A stretch of DNA of 64,000 nucleotides. Source: Cupriavidus sp. WGlv3 (lineage in GTDB: Bacteria > Pseudomonadota > Gammaproteobacteria > Burkholderiales > Burkholderiaceae). A program made the position numbers and the translations under genes. The stretch lies in the NCBI RefSeq assembly GCF_023952475.1, contig NZ_JALHRX010000001.1, positions 62,001-126,000 on the forward strand, given 5' to 3'. The stretch's first letter is position 1. Each line of letters begins with the position of its first letter. Of this stretch, positions 51,390-63,051 are shown in pieces. The notes below the pieces were generated by a model that had not been told where the DNA came from, did not search any database, and saw nothing but the letters and a program-made list of their open reading frames with translations.

Positions 51390-52706
51390 ATGTCCGGAAC
51401 CCGCTTCGACACGCTGGCGCTGCACGCCGGCGCCGCGCCCGACCCCGCCACCGGGGCTCGCGCCACCCCCATCCACCTGACCACGTCCTTCGTGTTCCGC
51501 GACAGCGAGCACGCCGCGTCGCTGTTCAACATGGAACGCGCGGGGCACGTCTACTCGCGCATTTCCAACCCCACCGTGGCGGTGCTCGAGGAACGCATCG
51601 CCGCGCTCGAGAACGGCGCCGGCGCCATCGCCACGGCCTCGGGCCAGGCCGCGCTGCACCTGGCGGTAGCCACGCTGATGGGCGCGGGCTCGCATATCGT
51701 CGCGTCGTCGGCGCTGTACGGCGGCTCGCACAACCTGCTGCACTACACGCTGCGCCGCTTCGGCATCGAGACCACCTTCGTCAAGGCGCGCGATATCGAC
51801 GCCTGGCGCGCCGCCATCCGGCCCGAGACCCGGCTGCTGTTCGGCGAGACGCTGGGCAACCCCGGCCTCGACGTGCTCGACATCCCGACCCTGGCGCAAC
51901 TGGGCCAGGACCATGGCATCCCGCTGCTGGTCGATTCCACCTTCACCACGCCCTACCTGCTGCGCCCGTTCGACCATGGCGCCGGCCTGCTCTACCACTC
52001 GGCCACCAAATTCCTGGGCGGCCACGGCACCACCATCGGCGGCGTGCTGGTCGAGGGCGGCACCTTCGACTTCGAGGCCTCGGGGCGCTTCCCGGAGCTG
52101 TCCGAGCCCTACGAGGGCTTCCACAACATGGTGTTCACCGAGGAAAGCACGGTGGCGCCGTTCCTGCTGCGCGCGCGCCGCGAAGGGCTGCGCGATTTCG
52201 GCGCCTGCATGAACCCGATGGCGGCGTGGCAGCTGCTGCAGGGCGTGGAGACGCTGCCGCTGCGCATGAGCCGCCATGTCGACAACACCCGCAAGGTGGT
52301 GCAGTTCCTGGTCTCGCATCCGATGGTCGAGTCGGTGTCGTACCCGGAGCTGGAATCGCACCCCGACTACGAACTGGCCAAGCGCCTGCTGCCGCGCGGC
52401 TGCGGCGCGGTGTTCAGCTTCAACCTGAAGGGCAACCGCCTGGCCGGCCAGCGCTTTATCGAAAGCCTGTCGCTGTTCTCGCACCTGGCCAATGTCGGCG
52501 ACGCGCGCTCGCTGGTGATCCACCCGGCCTCGACCACGCACTTCCGCATGGACGCGGCCGCGCTGCAGTCGGCGGGCATCACCGAAGGCACGATCCGGCT
52601 GTCGGTCGGCCTGGAAGATGCCGACGACCTGATCGACGATCTCAAGCGCGGCCTGAAGGCAGCGGAGAAGGCCATGGGCGCCGGCAACAAGGGAGGGCAA
52701 GCCTGA
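51390..52706 (+). CDS. metY: O-acetylhomoserine sulfhydrylase (aminocarboxypropyltransferase)
   Basis: A 438-aa PLP enzyme of the Cys/Met-metabolism family that makes homocysteine from O-acetylhomoserine and sulfide. The start at 51390 gives MSGTRFDTLALHAG. Typical segments: TTSFVFRDSEHAASLFN, YSRISNPTVAVLEERIAALE, ATASGQAALHLA and the PLP lysine in YHSATKFLGGHGT (about residue 208). Its length and the opening LHAGAAPDPATGAR favour MetY over MetZ. The gene end overlaps the next start (TGATG). Confidence 0.92.
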   Translation: MSGTRFDTLALHAGAAPDPATGARATPIHLTTSFVFRDSEHAASLFNMERAGHVYSRISNPTVAVLEERIAALENGAGAIATASGQAALHLAVATLMGAGSHIVASSALYGGSHNLLHYTLRRFGIETTFVKARDIDAWRAAIRPETRLLFGETLGNPGLDVLDIPTLAQLGQDHGIPLLVDSTFTTPYLLRPFDHGAGLLYHSATKFLGGHGTTIGGVLVEGGTFDFEASGRFPELSEPYEGFHNMVFTEESTVAPFLLRARREGLRDFGACMNPMAAWQLLQGVETLPLRMSRHVDNTRKVVQFLVSHPMVESVSYPELESHPDYELAKRLLPRGCGAVFSFNLKGNRLAGQRFIESLSLFSHLANVGDARSLVIHPASTTHFRMDAAALQSAGITEGTIRLSVGLEDADDLIDDLKRGLKAAEKAMGAGNKGGQA

Positions 52707-53530
52707 TGGAACTGAATCTTGCCGGCCAGCCGGCCTACGCCTATACCGGCGGCAAACCGTTCGATCCCGCCCTGCCCTGCGCCGTCTTCGTCCACGGCGC
52801 GCAGAACGACCACAGCGTCTGGGCGCTGCAGACGCGCTGGTTCGCCAACCATGGCTTCTCGGTGCTGGCGGTGGACCTGCCCGGCCATAACCGCAGCCAG
52901 GGCGCGCCGCTGGCCACGGTCGAAGCCATGGCGGACTGGGTCATGGCGCTGGTGGCCGCCGCCGGCGTCACCGCGCCGGCCTTCGTGTTCGGCCACAGCA
53001 TGGGCTCGCTGATCGCGCTGGAATGCGCGGCGCGGCATCCGCAGGCGGTGCGCGGCATCGGCCTGCTGGCCACGGCCTATCCGATGAAGGTCTCGGACGC
53101 GCTGCTCGACGCCTCGCTCAACCGCGAGGGCGACGCCATCGCCATGGTCAACACCTGGTCGCATTCCAGCCTCGCCAACAAGCCGTCGTCGCCGGGCCCC
53201 GGCGCGTGGATGCATGGCGGCAGCCAGCGGCTGATGGAACGGGTGTCGCGCAACAACCCGCAGGCGCATGTGTTCCACAATGACTTCTCGGCCTGCAACG
53301 CCTATGCCCATGGCGAGGAAGCCGCCGCGGCGGCGGCGTGCCCGGCGCTGTTCATCACCGGCAGCAAGGACATGATGACCTCGCCCAAGGCGGCCCAGGC
53401 ACTGGCCGGCAAGATGCGCAGCGCCAGCGTGGTGACGGTGCCGTGCGGCCATGCGCTGATGGGCGAGCGTCCGGATGAAGTGCTGGATGCGCTGGCGGCG
53501 TTTGCGCGCAAGGTGGTGGCGGCGGGCTGA
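52706..53530 (+). CDS. Alpha/beta hydrolase coupled to metY
   Basis: A 274-aa cytoplasmic alpha/beta hydrolase. The oxyanion segment is VFVHGAQNDHSVW (about residue 28), the nucleophile elbow GHSMGS (Ser at about 98), the acid Asp in ITGSKDMMTS and the base His in VPCGHALMGERP. Its ATG overlaps the metY stop (TGATG), so both are translated together. It is too short and lacks the lid of homoserine acetyltransferase, so it is not MetX. Its role beside metY is unclear; a thioester or repair substrate is possible. Confidence 0.88.
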   Translation: MELNLAGQPAYAYTGGKPFDPALPCAVFVHGAQNDHSVWALQTRWFANHGFSVLAVDLPGHNRSQGAPLATVEAMADWVMALVAAAGVTAPAFVFGHSMGSLIALECAARHPQAVRGIGLLATAYPMKVSDALLDASLNREGDAIAMVNTWSHSSLANKPSSPGPGAWMHGGSQRLMERVSRNNPQAHVFHNDFSACNAYAHGEEAAAAAACPALFITGSKDMMTSPKAAQALAGKMRSASVVTVPCGHALMGERPDEVLDALAAFARKVVAAG

Positions 53531-53628
53531 CGCTGGTCCCGGACGGCTGGCCACGCCGGCGGCCGTCCGCATTACATCACGTCGCCGAAGGTCTACACTG
53601 CAGCAAACAAGACCTGCCGGAGACAGCC

Positions 53629-53946
53629 ATGGCCCAGGCGCATGCACGCGAGTTCGAGAATTTCGCGGCCTTTTATCCCTACTACCTGAGTGAACACCAG
53701 AACCGTACCTGCAGGCGGCTGCATTTTGCCGGGTCGACGGTGGCGCTGCTGTGCCTGGTGGCGCTGGTCGTGACCGGCAATTTGTGGTGGCTGCTCGCTG
53801 CGATAGTGGCGGGCTATGCGTTTGCCTGGGTCGGGCACTTCGGGTTCGAGAAGAACCGGCCGGCTACGTTCCGGCATCCCGTTTATAGCCTGATGGGGGA
53901 TTGGGTGATGTATTTCGATATCTGGCGGGGGAGGATTCCGTTTTGA
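53629..53946 (+). CDS. DUF962 / Mpo1-like membrane protein
   Basis: A 105-aa integral membrane protein of the DUF962 (Mpo1-like) family; the yeast member is a 2-hydroxy fatty-acid dioxygenase. FYPYYLSEHQNRTCRRLHFAG (residues 15-35, shown in part) and HFGFEKNRPATFRHPVYSLMGD carry the conserved His and Arg, and two hydrophobic spans lie between them (about residues 38-70). A small iron-dependent oxygenase activity is conceivable; the bacterial function is not established. Confidence 0.88.
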   Translation: MAQAHAREFENFAAFYPYYLSEHQNRTCRRLHFAGSTVALLCLVALVVTGNLWWLLAAIVAGYAFAWVGHFGFEKNRPATFRHPVYSLMGDWVMYFDIWRGRIPF

Positions 53947-53969
53947 TCGGCTAGCCCATGCGATTGGGT

Positions 53970-54000
53970 GCTCCCTCTCCCGCGCGCGGGAGAGGGGAGC
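53970..54000. repeat. REP-like palindrome between convergent genes
   Basis: A near-perfect dyad: GCTCCCTCTCCCGC, a GC centre, then its complement with one extra G. It lies between the stops of the DUF962 and YihY genes. The CTCTCCCGC type is a frequent intergenic palindrome in Cupriavidus/Ralstonia-like genomes and can end both transcripts. Confidence 0.6.
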
Positions 54001-54042
54001 AAACCGGCAAGCGGCCAGCGTGGTCGGCGATGAGCACCCCAC

Positions 54043-56580
<2,538 letters not shown>

Positions 56581-56599
56581 ATCGCGTCCACCCATCGCC

Positions 56600-58018
56600 A
56601 TGACCTCGCCTCAAGACTCCTTCCTGGCACTGTGCCGCGCCGCGCTGGGTCCGCAGCACGTGCTGACCGACGCGGCCGACCAGGCGCCCTACCTGACTGA
56701 CTGGCGCAAGCGCTATCGCGGCGAGGCACTGGCGGTGCTGCGCCCCGGCACCACCGCGGAAGTCGCCGAGGTGGTCCATGCCTGCCACGCGCACCGGATC
56801 GCCGTGGTGCCGCAGGGCGGCAACACCGGCCTGTGCGGCGGCGCCACGCCGGTGGCGGCCGCGCCGCAGGTGGTGATCTCGCTGCAGCGGCTCAACCGCA
56901 TCCGCCAGGTCGATCCGCTCAACAACACCATCACGGTCGAGGCCGGCGTGGTGCTGCAGCAGCTGCAAGAGGTAGCGCGCGAGCACGGCCGGCTGTTTCC
57001 GCTGAGCCTGGCGGCCGAGGGCAGCTGCACCATCGGCGGCAACCTGTCGACCAATGCCGGCGGCACCGCGGTGCTGCGCTACGGCAACACGCGCGAACTG
57101 TGCCTGGGACTGGAAGTGGTGACGCCCTCGGGCGAAACCTGGCACGGGCTGCGCGGCCTGCGCAAGGACAACACCGGCTACGACCTGCGCGACCTCTTTA
57201 TCGGCGCCGAAGGCACGCTCGGCATCATCACCGCCGCGGTGATGAAGCTGTTCCCGCTGCCGCGCGCGTCGGTCACGGCGCTGGCCGCGGTGCAGAGCCC
57301 GCGCGCCGCGCTGGCTCTGCTGGCCATCGCCCAGTCGCACGCCGGCGCCATGCTGACCGGCTTCGAGCTGATGTCGGCGCTCAGCATGACGCTGGTGACG
57401 CGGCACTTCCCGCAGCTGCGCTATCCGTTCGCCGACATGCATCCGCAGCTGGTGCTGCTGGAGCTGTCCGACAGCGAGAGCGAAGCCCATGCGCGCGGCA
57501 TCTTCGAGACCATGATGTCGGCCGCGTTCGATGCCGGCGTGGTCGCCGACGCGGTGGTGGCGGAGTCGGTGCAGCAGTCGCGCGACTTCTGGAACCTGCG
57601 CGAGCATATTCCGCTGGCGCAGGCGGAAGACGGCAAGAACATCAAGCACGATATCGCCGTGCCGGTCTCGCGCGTCGCGGACTTTATCGAGTGCACCGAC
57701 GCGCTGCTGCAGAACGCCTTTCCCGGCGCGCGCATGGTGACCTTCGGCCATCTCGGCGACGGCAACCTGCATTACAACGTGGCGCCGCCCGAAGGTGTCG
57801 ACCACGATGACTTCCTGGCGCACCAGGACCAGGTCAACCGCATCGTCCACGACAGCGTGCGCTCGCATAACGGCTCGATCTCGGCCGAGCATGGCCTGGG
57901 CCAGCTCAAGCGCGAGGAAAACCGGCACTACAAGAGCGAGGTCGAACTTGCCATGATGCGGGCGATCAAGGGCGCGCTGGATCCGCTCGGGCTGATGAAT
58001 CCCGGCAAGGTGGTGTAA
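56600..58018 (+). CDS. FAD-binding oxidase/dehydrogenase, D-2-hydroxyglutarate/glycolate (GlcD)-like
   Basis: A 472-aa flavoprotein with an N-terminal PCMH FAD domain (about residues 35-215: VVPQGGNTGLCGGATPV, then SLAAEGSCTIGGNLSTNAGG) and a C-terminal substrate domain ending in SAEHGLGQLKREENRHYKS. The metal-binding His in GHLGDGNLHYNV and the later His match D-2-hydroxyglutarate and D-lactate dehydrogenases. It oxidises a D-2-hydroxy acid and passes electrons to ETF or quinones. It is the third gene after wrbA (19-bp gap) and is convergent with the amidohydrolase gene. Confidence 0.92.
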   Translation: MTSPQDSFLALCRAALGPQHVLTDAADQAPYLTDWRKRYRGEALAVLRPGTTAEVAEVVHACHAHRIAVVPQGGNTGLCGGATPVAAAPQVVISLQRLNRIRQVDPLNNTITVEAGVVLQQLQEVAREHGRLFPLSLAAEGSCTIGGNLSTNAGGTAVLRYGNTRELCLGLEVVTPSGETWHGLRGLRKDNTGYDLRDLFIGAEGTLGIITAAVMKLFPLPRASVTALAAVQSPRAALALLAIAQSHAGAMLTGFELMSALSMTLVTRHFPQLRYPFADMHPQLVLLELSDSESEAHARGIFETMMSAAFDAGVVADAVVAESVQQSRDFWNLREHIPLAQAEDGKNIKHDIAVPVSRVADFIECTDALLQNAFPGARMVTFGHLGDGNLHYNVAPPEGVDHDDFLAHQDQVNRIVHDSVRSHNGSISAEHGLGQLKREENRHYKSEVELAMMRAIKGALDPLGLMNPGKVV

Positions 58019-58030
58019 GCGCGCCTGCGC

Positions 58031-58909
58031 TCAGCCGCGCAGCCCGGTGTGGCGCAGTTCGGTCTGGCGCAGTTCGGTCTGGATAAAGGCCGCGACGTGC
58101 TCGAGCAGCTCGTCGAGATGGCCGCGCAGCACGGCAAAACCCGCATGCTGCGCCAGCGTGGCCTCGTCCATGTACAACGCCCGGTTGATCTCGATCTGCA
58201 GGCTGTGGCGCCGCCGCGCCGGATCGGCATAGGCACGGATCAGCTGCGCGCCCTTGTACGGCCAGTTGATGGCCACCTCGTAGCCCAGGCTGCGCAGGCA
58301 CTCCGCCACCAGTTCGAGGAACGCCGGCGAGCAAGTGGAGCCGTCGCCGTTGCTGACCACGAAATCGGGCCGCGCCGCGCCGTTGTCGAGGTTCATCGCA
58401 TTGCCGCGCGACTTCATCGAATGGCAGTCGAGATGCCACACCGCGCCGCAGCGCGCATGGTGCTGCGCCAGCAGCCCGGACAACGCGGCGTGGTACGGGT
58501 CGTAGTAGGTCTTGAGCAGGTACTCCGCCATGTGCGGCGACAGGGTCGCGGCATAGACCGGCACGCCTGGCAGCGCCAGCCGGCGCAGCACGCCCATGCC
58601 GCGGCCGGACTTGTCGCTGGGGCGCACTTCGTAAGGCATGGCGCCATCGATCAGGTCGGGGTCGATATCGTCGCGGGCGCGGTTGACGTCGACCAGCCAG
58701 CGCGGGAAGTCCGCGCACAGCAAGGTGCCGCCCACCCGCGGCGCATGCGCGAAAAGCTGGTCGACATAGGCGTCCCAGCCCGACAGCAGGGCCTCGGGCG
58801 GCGCCGCCAGCGGCAGGGTCTCGGCATGCAGCAGGCCGCTGTGCGGCGAATCCACCAACAGCGGCAGCGCCGCGCCGGCCGGTTCAGTCAGCGAATACGG
58901 AAGCGTCAT
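58031..58909 (-). CDS. hutG: N-formylglutamate amidohydrolase
   Basis: A 292-aa zinc hydrolase of the FGase family, predicted to release formate from N-formyl-L-glutamate. Marks: LVDSPHSG (residues 18-25, first metal His), FPRWLVDVNRARDDIDP and WHLDCHSMKSRG with two more ligands. The C-terminus carries two tandem 15-bp repeats (QTELRQTEL). No other hut genes are near, so the histidine-pathway role is only from the family. It is transcribed right after the porin (2-bp gap). Confidence 0.9.
   Translation of the reverse strand: MTLPYSLTEPAGAALPLLVDSPHSGLLHAETLPLAAPPEALLSGWDAYVDQLFAHAPRVGGTLLCADFPRWLVDVNRARDDIDPDLIDGAMPYEVRPSDKSGRGMGVLRRLALPGVPVYAATLSPHMAEYLLKTYYDPYHAALSGLLAQHHARCGAVWHLDCHSMKSRGNAMNLDNGAARPDFVVSNGDGSTCSPAFLELVAECLRSLGYEVAINWPYKGAQLIRAYADPARRRHSLQIEINRALYMDEATLAQHAGFAVLRGHLDELLEHVAAFIQTELRQTELRHTGLRG
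58050..58079 (-). repeat. Tandem 15-bp duplication at the 3' end of the amidohydrolase gene
   Basis: Two perfect copies of TGGCGCAGTTCGGTC, in frame, adding five residues to the C-terminus. A likely replication-slippage product. Confidence 0.9.
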
Positions 58910-58911
58910 GG

Positions 58912-59949
58912 TCAGAATTTGTGCTGGATGCCGACGCCCACCGTGGTCACGGTGTCGCCGGACTTGTGCGAGTTGGGATCCTCGCGGTCAAAGAAGACAT
59001 AGGGCATGGTGCGTTTGCTCAGGCTGTAGCCGTAGCCGGCCTGCACCCTGCTGAGCCGGCCCTGCGGGTCGCGCTGCACCGCGCGCTGCATATAGTTGAC
59101 GGTGAGCTTGTGCGCGCCGTACGGCACGGAGAAGCCGACCAGCCAGTAGGGCACGTCGGTGCGCGTGGTCGCGGTGCCGGCGTAGCGGTCGCGCCCGACG
59201 ATGCCGTAGAGGTTGACCACGGTGAAGTCGTACGAAGCCACCGCCTGCACCTTGTCGCGGAAATCGTTGGCCACCAGGCCGCCGCTCTTGGCATCGCGGG
59301 AATAGCCCAGTCCTGCCGCGAACTTGCCGGCGGCGTAGTTCAGGCCCAGGTCGAACTGGCGGAAATCGTCCTCCGCCTGCACCGGCGGCCGGGTATTGGG
59401 CGCGGCCGAATCCGGCCCCGCCAGGTTCATGCGCGCCCGCACCGAGAAGCCGCCGAAGCTCGGGGTCATGTAGCCGAGCGCATTCGACACGCGGTTGCGC
59501 GCGTTCAGCACCCGGGTGCCGATCGCGGTGGCGCCCGCATCGTGGATGGCGAAGTCGATATTCTGCGTCACCTGCGAATAGATCGGCGAACCCACGATCG
59601 TCGCTGAATCCAGCCGGCCCAGCGCGAACGCGCCGAAGCCGCCCTGCAGGCCGACGAAGGCATGGCGGAACTGCGGGTTGGTGGCGACGCCGTTGTCGGC
59701 GCCGAAGCCCTGCTCCAGGCCGAATGCCGCGCGCAGGCCGCCGCCCAGCTCTTCGCTGCCGCGCAGGCCCCAGCGCGAGGCGTTGTCCGCCATCTGCGCG
59801 GCCCGGCCATCGGGCCCCTTCTGGTATTCGATGTCGGTGTCGATGCGGCCATACAGCGTCACCGTGGCGTCGGCCGCGGCGGACATCAGCGCCAGCGCGC
59901 CGCCGAGGCAGGCGCGTGCGAGTGCGCGCCGGGTGTGGATACCGTTCAT
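58912..59949 (-). CDS. Gram-negative porin (Porin_4 family)
   Basis: A 345-aa outer-membrane porin. The signal peptide ends ALMSAAADA (residues 1-27), and the mature chain starts with TVTLYGRIDTDIEY, the standard first strand of betaproteobacterial trimeric porins. Alternating beta strands run to the C-terminal GVGIQHKF with the terminal Phe needed for BAM insertion. DNASRWGLRGSEELGGGLRA and the loop-3 region are typical. The start at 59949 is preceded by AGGGGAG. Specificity is unknown; the co-transcribed amidohydrolase hints at uptake of a small amide or acid. Confidence 0.93.
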   Translation of the reverse strand: MNGIHTRRALARACLGGALALMSAAADATVTLYGRIDTDIEYQKGPDGRAAQMADNASRWGLRGSEELGGGLRAAFGLEQGFGADNGVATNPQFRHAFVGLQGGFGAFALGRLDSATIVGSPIYSQVTQNIDFAIHDAGATAIGTRVLNARNRVSNALGYMTPSFGGFSVRARMNLAGPDSAAPNTRPPVQAEDDFRQFDLGLNYAAGKFAAGLGYSRDAKSGGLVANDFRDKVQAVASYDFTVVNLYGIVGRDRYAGTATTRTDVPYWLVGFSVPYGAHKLTVNYMQRAVQRDPQGRLSRVQAGYGYSLSKRTMPYVFFDREDPNSHKSGDTVTTVGVGIQHKF

Positions 59950-60113
59950 GCTGCTGCTCCCCTGTCGTGGTCTGTCATGCAAGAAATCCCCCCTCTGTGG
60001 TCCAACTGCCGCGTGTTCCGCCGGCGCAGCGCGCACGCACCCGCCCATCCCGCGCGGGCGGGATGGAACCGTTCAATCGGGAGCATGATCGGGCCGCGCC
60101 GGGCCGCGGCTAT

Positions 60114-61073
60114 CTAGTCATTCAAATGGCAGGCGGACAGGCGTCCGCCGATATCGCGCAGCAGCGGCACCTGTGTCTTGCAGCGCGCGCTCGCGTGCGG
60201 GCAGCGCGGATGGAAGGCACAGCCACCGGGCGGCGCCAGCGGGCTGGGCAGTTCGCCGCGGATGGGCTGGTGCGCGGGCGGACTGGCGCCCAGGCGCGGC
60301 GCGTCGGCCAGCAACGCGCGCGTATAGGGATGGTTGGGCGCGGCGAACACCTCGCGCGCGGGGCCGCTTTCGACGATGCGGCCCAGGTACATGATCACCA
60401 CGCGATCCGACATATGCTCCACCACCGCCAGGTTGTGGCTGATGAAGACATAGGTCAGCGCGTGCTCGCGCCGCAGCTGCATGAACAGGTTGATGATCTG
60501 CGCCTGCACCGAGACATCGAGCGCCGACACGGCCTCGTCGCAGATCAGCAGGCGCGGACGCAGCGCCAGCGCGCGCGCGATCGCCACGCGCTGGCGCTGT
60601 CCGCCGGAGAACTCGTGCGGATAGCGCTCGGCATAGCCGCGATCGAGCCCCACCTGCTGCAGCAGCTCGCCGGCGGCGGCGGCGGCGCGCGAGCGCTTGA
60701 CCAGGCCGTGGTAGACCGCGCCTTCGGTAATGGCCTGGCCGATGCGAAGGCGCGGGTTCAGCGACGCATAGGGATTCTGGAACACCATCTGCACCGCGCG
60801 GTGATAGGCGGCCGAAGCGAGATCGGCGCGCTGGCCTTGCCATGCGATCTCGCCGCCGGTCCGCGGCAGCAGGCCGGCCAGCATGCGCCCCAGCGTGGAC
60901 TTGCCGCAGCCGGACTCGCCCACCACGCCGAGCACCTCGCCCTGGCGCACCTGCAGCGAGACATCGTTGACGGCATGCACCGCCTGCGCCGGCTTGCCGG
61001 CCATGCGCGCGAGCAGGCCGGGCTTGAGCAGAAAGCGTTTCTGCAGGTTGTGCGCTTCGAGCATGACCGTCAT
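60114..61073 (-). CDS. Dipeptide/oligopeptide ABC transporter ATP-binding protein (DppF/OppF type)
   Basis: A 319-aa ABC ATPase: Walker A GESGCGKST (about residues 57-65), Q-loop, signature FSGGQRQRVAIARAL, Walker B LLICDEAVSALD (with Ala where Pro is more usual), H-loop SHNLAVVEH and the C-terminal oligopeptide domain GCAFHPRCPHASARC with its three cysteines. Its ATG overlaps the stop of the preceding ATPase gene by 4 bp. It is the last gene of the operon. Confidence 0.92.
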   Translation of the reverse strand: MTVMLEAHNLQKRFLLKPGLLARMAGKPAQAVHAVNDVSLQVRQGEVLGVVGESGCGKSTLGRMLAGLLPRTGGEIAWQGQRADLASAAYHRAVQMVFQNPYASLNPRLRIGQAITEGAVYHGLVKRSRAAAAAGELLQQVGLDRGYAERYPHEFSGGQRQRVAIARALALRPRLLICDEAVSALDVSVQAQIINLFMQLRREHALTYVFISHNLAVVEHMSDRVVIMYLGRIVESGPAREVFAAPNHPYTRALLADAPRLGASPPAHQPIRGELPSPLAPPGGCAFHPRCPHASARCKTQVPLLRDIGGRLSACHLND

Positions 61074-62032
61074 GCCGCCTCCAGGGGATAAAAGCAGCGC
61101 AGCGTGCGGCCGCGCACAGTGGTTTCGACAGGGACCTGGGCGCACGCCGGGCGCGCGCGCGGGCAGCGCGGCGCGAAGGCGCAGCCCGGCGGCAGCGCCG
61201 CCAGTGCCGGCGCCGCGCCCGGAATCGCGCGCAGGGTGGCGCCGCGCATCGCCGGCGTCGGCAGCGAATCGAGCAGGCCGCGCGTGTACGGATGCAGCGG
61301 CCGGCTGATCAGTTCGGCGACCGGACCCTGCTCCACCACCCGGCCCGCGTACATCACGCAGACGCGGTCGACCAGGTCCTTGACCACGGCAAGGTCGTGG
61401 CTGATCCAGATCGCGGCAGCGCCGGTCTCGCGCACGAGTTGCTTCATCTCGTAGAGGATCTGCGCCTGGATGGTGACGTCAAGCGCGGTGGTGGGCTCGT
61501 CGGCGATGATCAGGTCGGGCCGGTTGATCAGCGCGTTGGCGATCGCCACGCGCTGGCGCATGCCCCCGGACAGCTCGTGCGGATAGGCGCGCATGCGCTC
61601 ATGCGGCGCCGGGATGCCGACCCGCGCCAGCGCATCGACCGCCTGCGCATACGCCTGCGCGCGAGTGCGGCGGTGGTGCACCAGCACGGTCTCGGCAAGC
61701 TGGTCGCCCACGCGCATCACCGGATTGAGCGACATCATCGGATCCTGGAACACCATCGCGATGCGGTCGCCGCGCAGCGCCTGCCACTGGCGCGGCGAGC
61801 ACGCCAGCAGCTCCTGTCCCTTGAAGCGCACCGAGCCGCCGGTGACGCGCCCGGGCGGGTCCAGCAGGTTCATCAGCGAGAACGCCGTCACCGACTTGCC
61901 CGAGCCGGATTCGCCCACGATCCCCAGAATCTCGCCCGGCTCCAGCGTGAACGACACGCCGTCGACCGCCTTCACCGCGCCGTGCGCGAACGCGAAGCTG
62001 GTGCTCAGGCCGGAAACTTCCAGTAGTGCCAT
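61070..62032 (-). CDS. Dipeptide/oligopeptide ABC transporter ATP-binding protein (DppD/OppD type)
   Basis: The 320-aa partner ATPase: Walker [10 protein letters not shown] (about residues 38-46), signature [15 protein letters not shown], Walker [14 protein letters not shown]-loop SHDLAVVKD and the C-terminal [15 protein letters not shown] segment. It forms a heterodimer with the next gene product to power the two permeases. 10 bp separate it from the permease gene. Confidence 0.93.
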   Translation of the reverse strand: MALLEVSGLSTSFAFAHGAVKAVDGVSFTLEPGEILGIVGESGSGKSVTAFSLMNLLDPPGRVTGGSVRFKGQELLACSPRQWQALRGDRIAMVFQDPMMSLNPVMRVGDQLAETVLVHHRRTRAQAYAQAVDALARVGIPAPHERMRAYPHELSGGMRQRVAIANALINRPDLIIADEPTTALDVTIQAQILYEMKQLVRETGAAAIWISHDLAVVKDLVDRVCVMYAGRVVEQGPVAELISRPLHPYTRGLLDSLPTPAMRGATLRAIPGAAPALAALPPGCAFAPRCPRARPACAQVPVETTVRGRTLRCFYPLEAA

Positions 62033-62042
62033 GCCGGGCTCC

Positions 62043-62990
62043 TTACGCTTCCAGCCGCGGGTTGAGCACGCGGCGCAGGCGGTCGCCCACCAGGTTGATC
62101 GAGCCGATCAGCAGCACCAGGGCCACGCCCGGGAACACGCTGATCCAGTACTTGTTCGACAGCATGTATTCGAAGCCGTTGGCGATCAGCATGCCCAGCG
62201 ACGGCTGCGTGCGCGGCAGGCCGATGCCGAGGAAGCTCATGGTGGCCTCGAGCGTGATCGCATGTGCGATCTGCAGCGTGCCGGTCACCACCAGCGGCGC
62301 CATGCAGTTGGGCAGGATATGGCGGAACATCACGCGCAGCGCCGGCAGCCCCTGGCCCAGCGCGGCCTCGACATACTCCTTGCGCCGCTCCACCTGCGCC
62401 GCGCCACGCACGGTGCGGGCAAAGTAGGCCCACTGCACGATCACCAGCGCCAGCAGGGTCTTGTCGACGCCCTGCCCCAGCACCGCCAGCAGGATCAGCG
62501 CCACCAGCACCGCCGGCAAGCTCAGCTGCAGGTCGACCACGCGCATGATGGCGGCATCGACCACGCCGCCGAAGTAGGCCGCGGCCAGCCCCACCGCGCT
62601 GCCCACCATCAGCGCCACCACCGCGCTGATCACGCCCACGCCCACGCTGATGCGGATGCCGTAGAAGATGGCGCTGAGCAGGTCGCGCCCGGCGCCGTCG
62701 GTGCCGAGCCAGTAGTGTGCCTGGGCTTCATAGCCCGTGCTGCCGGGCGGCAGCTCGGAATCGATCACCGACACCGTGGCGAGGTCATAGGGGTTCTGCG
62801 GGCTGAGCGCATGGGCCAGCACGGCCACCAGCAGCAGCACCAGCAGCAAGGCCAGCGCGGCGGCAGAGACGCGGTTGGCGCAGAAGCGCCGCAGCAGCGA
62901 AGGCCGTGCCGGCGGCGCGGCGGCTGGCGCCGGCGCGAGCGTGGGGAGCGCGGGAACGGCTTCATCGTTTTCGGATAGAGGCAGGGACAT
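62043..62990 (-). CDS. Dipeptide/oligopeptide ABC transporter permease (DppC type)
   Basis: A 315-aa inner-membrane permease with an N-terminal cytoplasmic Ala/Pro-rich stretch, a first span at about residues 43-62, the characteristic periplasmic segment HYWLGTDGAGRDLLSAIFYG and five more spans. The EAA loop that contacts the ATPases is EYVEAALGQGLPALRVMFRHILPN. The start at 62990 has only a weak ribosome site. Confidence 0.93.
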   Translation of the reverse strand: MSLPLSENDEAVPALPTLAPAPAAAPPARPSLLRRFCANRVSAAALALLLVLLLVAVLAHALSPQNPYDLATVSVIDSELPPGSTGYEAQAHYWLGTDGAGRDLLSAIFYGIRISVGVGVISAVVALMVGSAVGLAAAYFGGVVDAAIMRVVDLQLSLPAVLVALILLAVLGQGVDKTLLALVIVQWAYFARTVRGAAQVERRKEYVEAALGQGLPALRVMFRHILPNCMAPLVVTGTLQIAHAITLEATMSFLGIGLPRTQPSLGMLIANGFEYMLSNKYWISVFPGVALVLLIGSINLVGDRLRRVLNPRLEA

Positions 62991-63051
62991 CGGTTCGGTC
63001 TCGGTCTTCGGTATGCAGTCTTCGGGTAGCGGGGAATGGAGGCGGCAGGGG

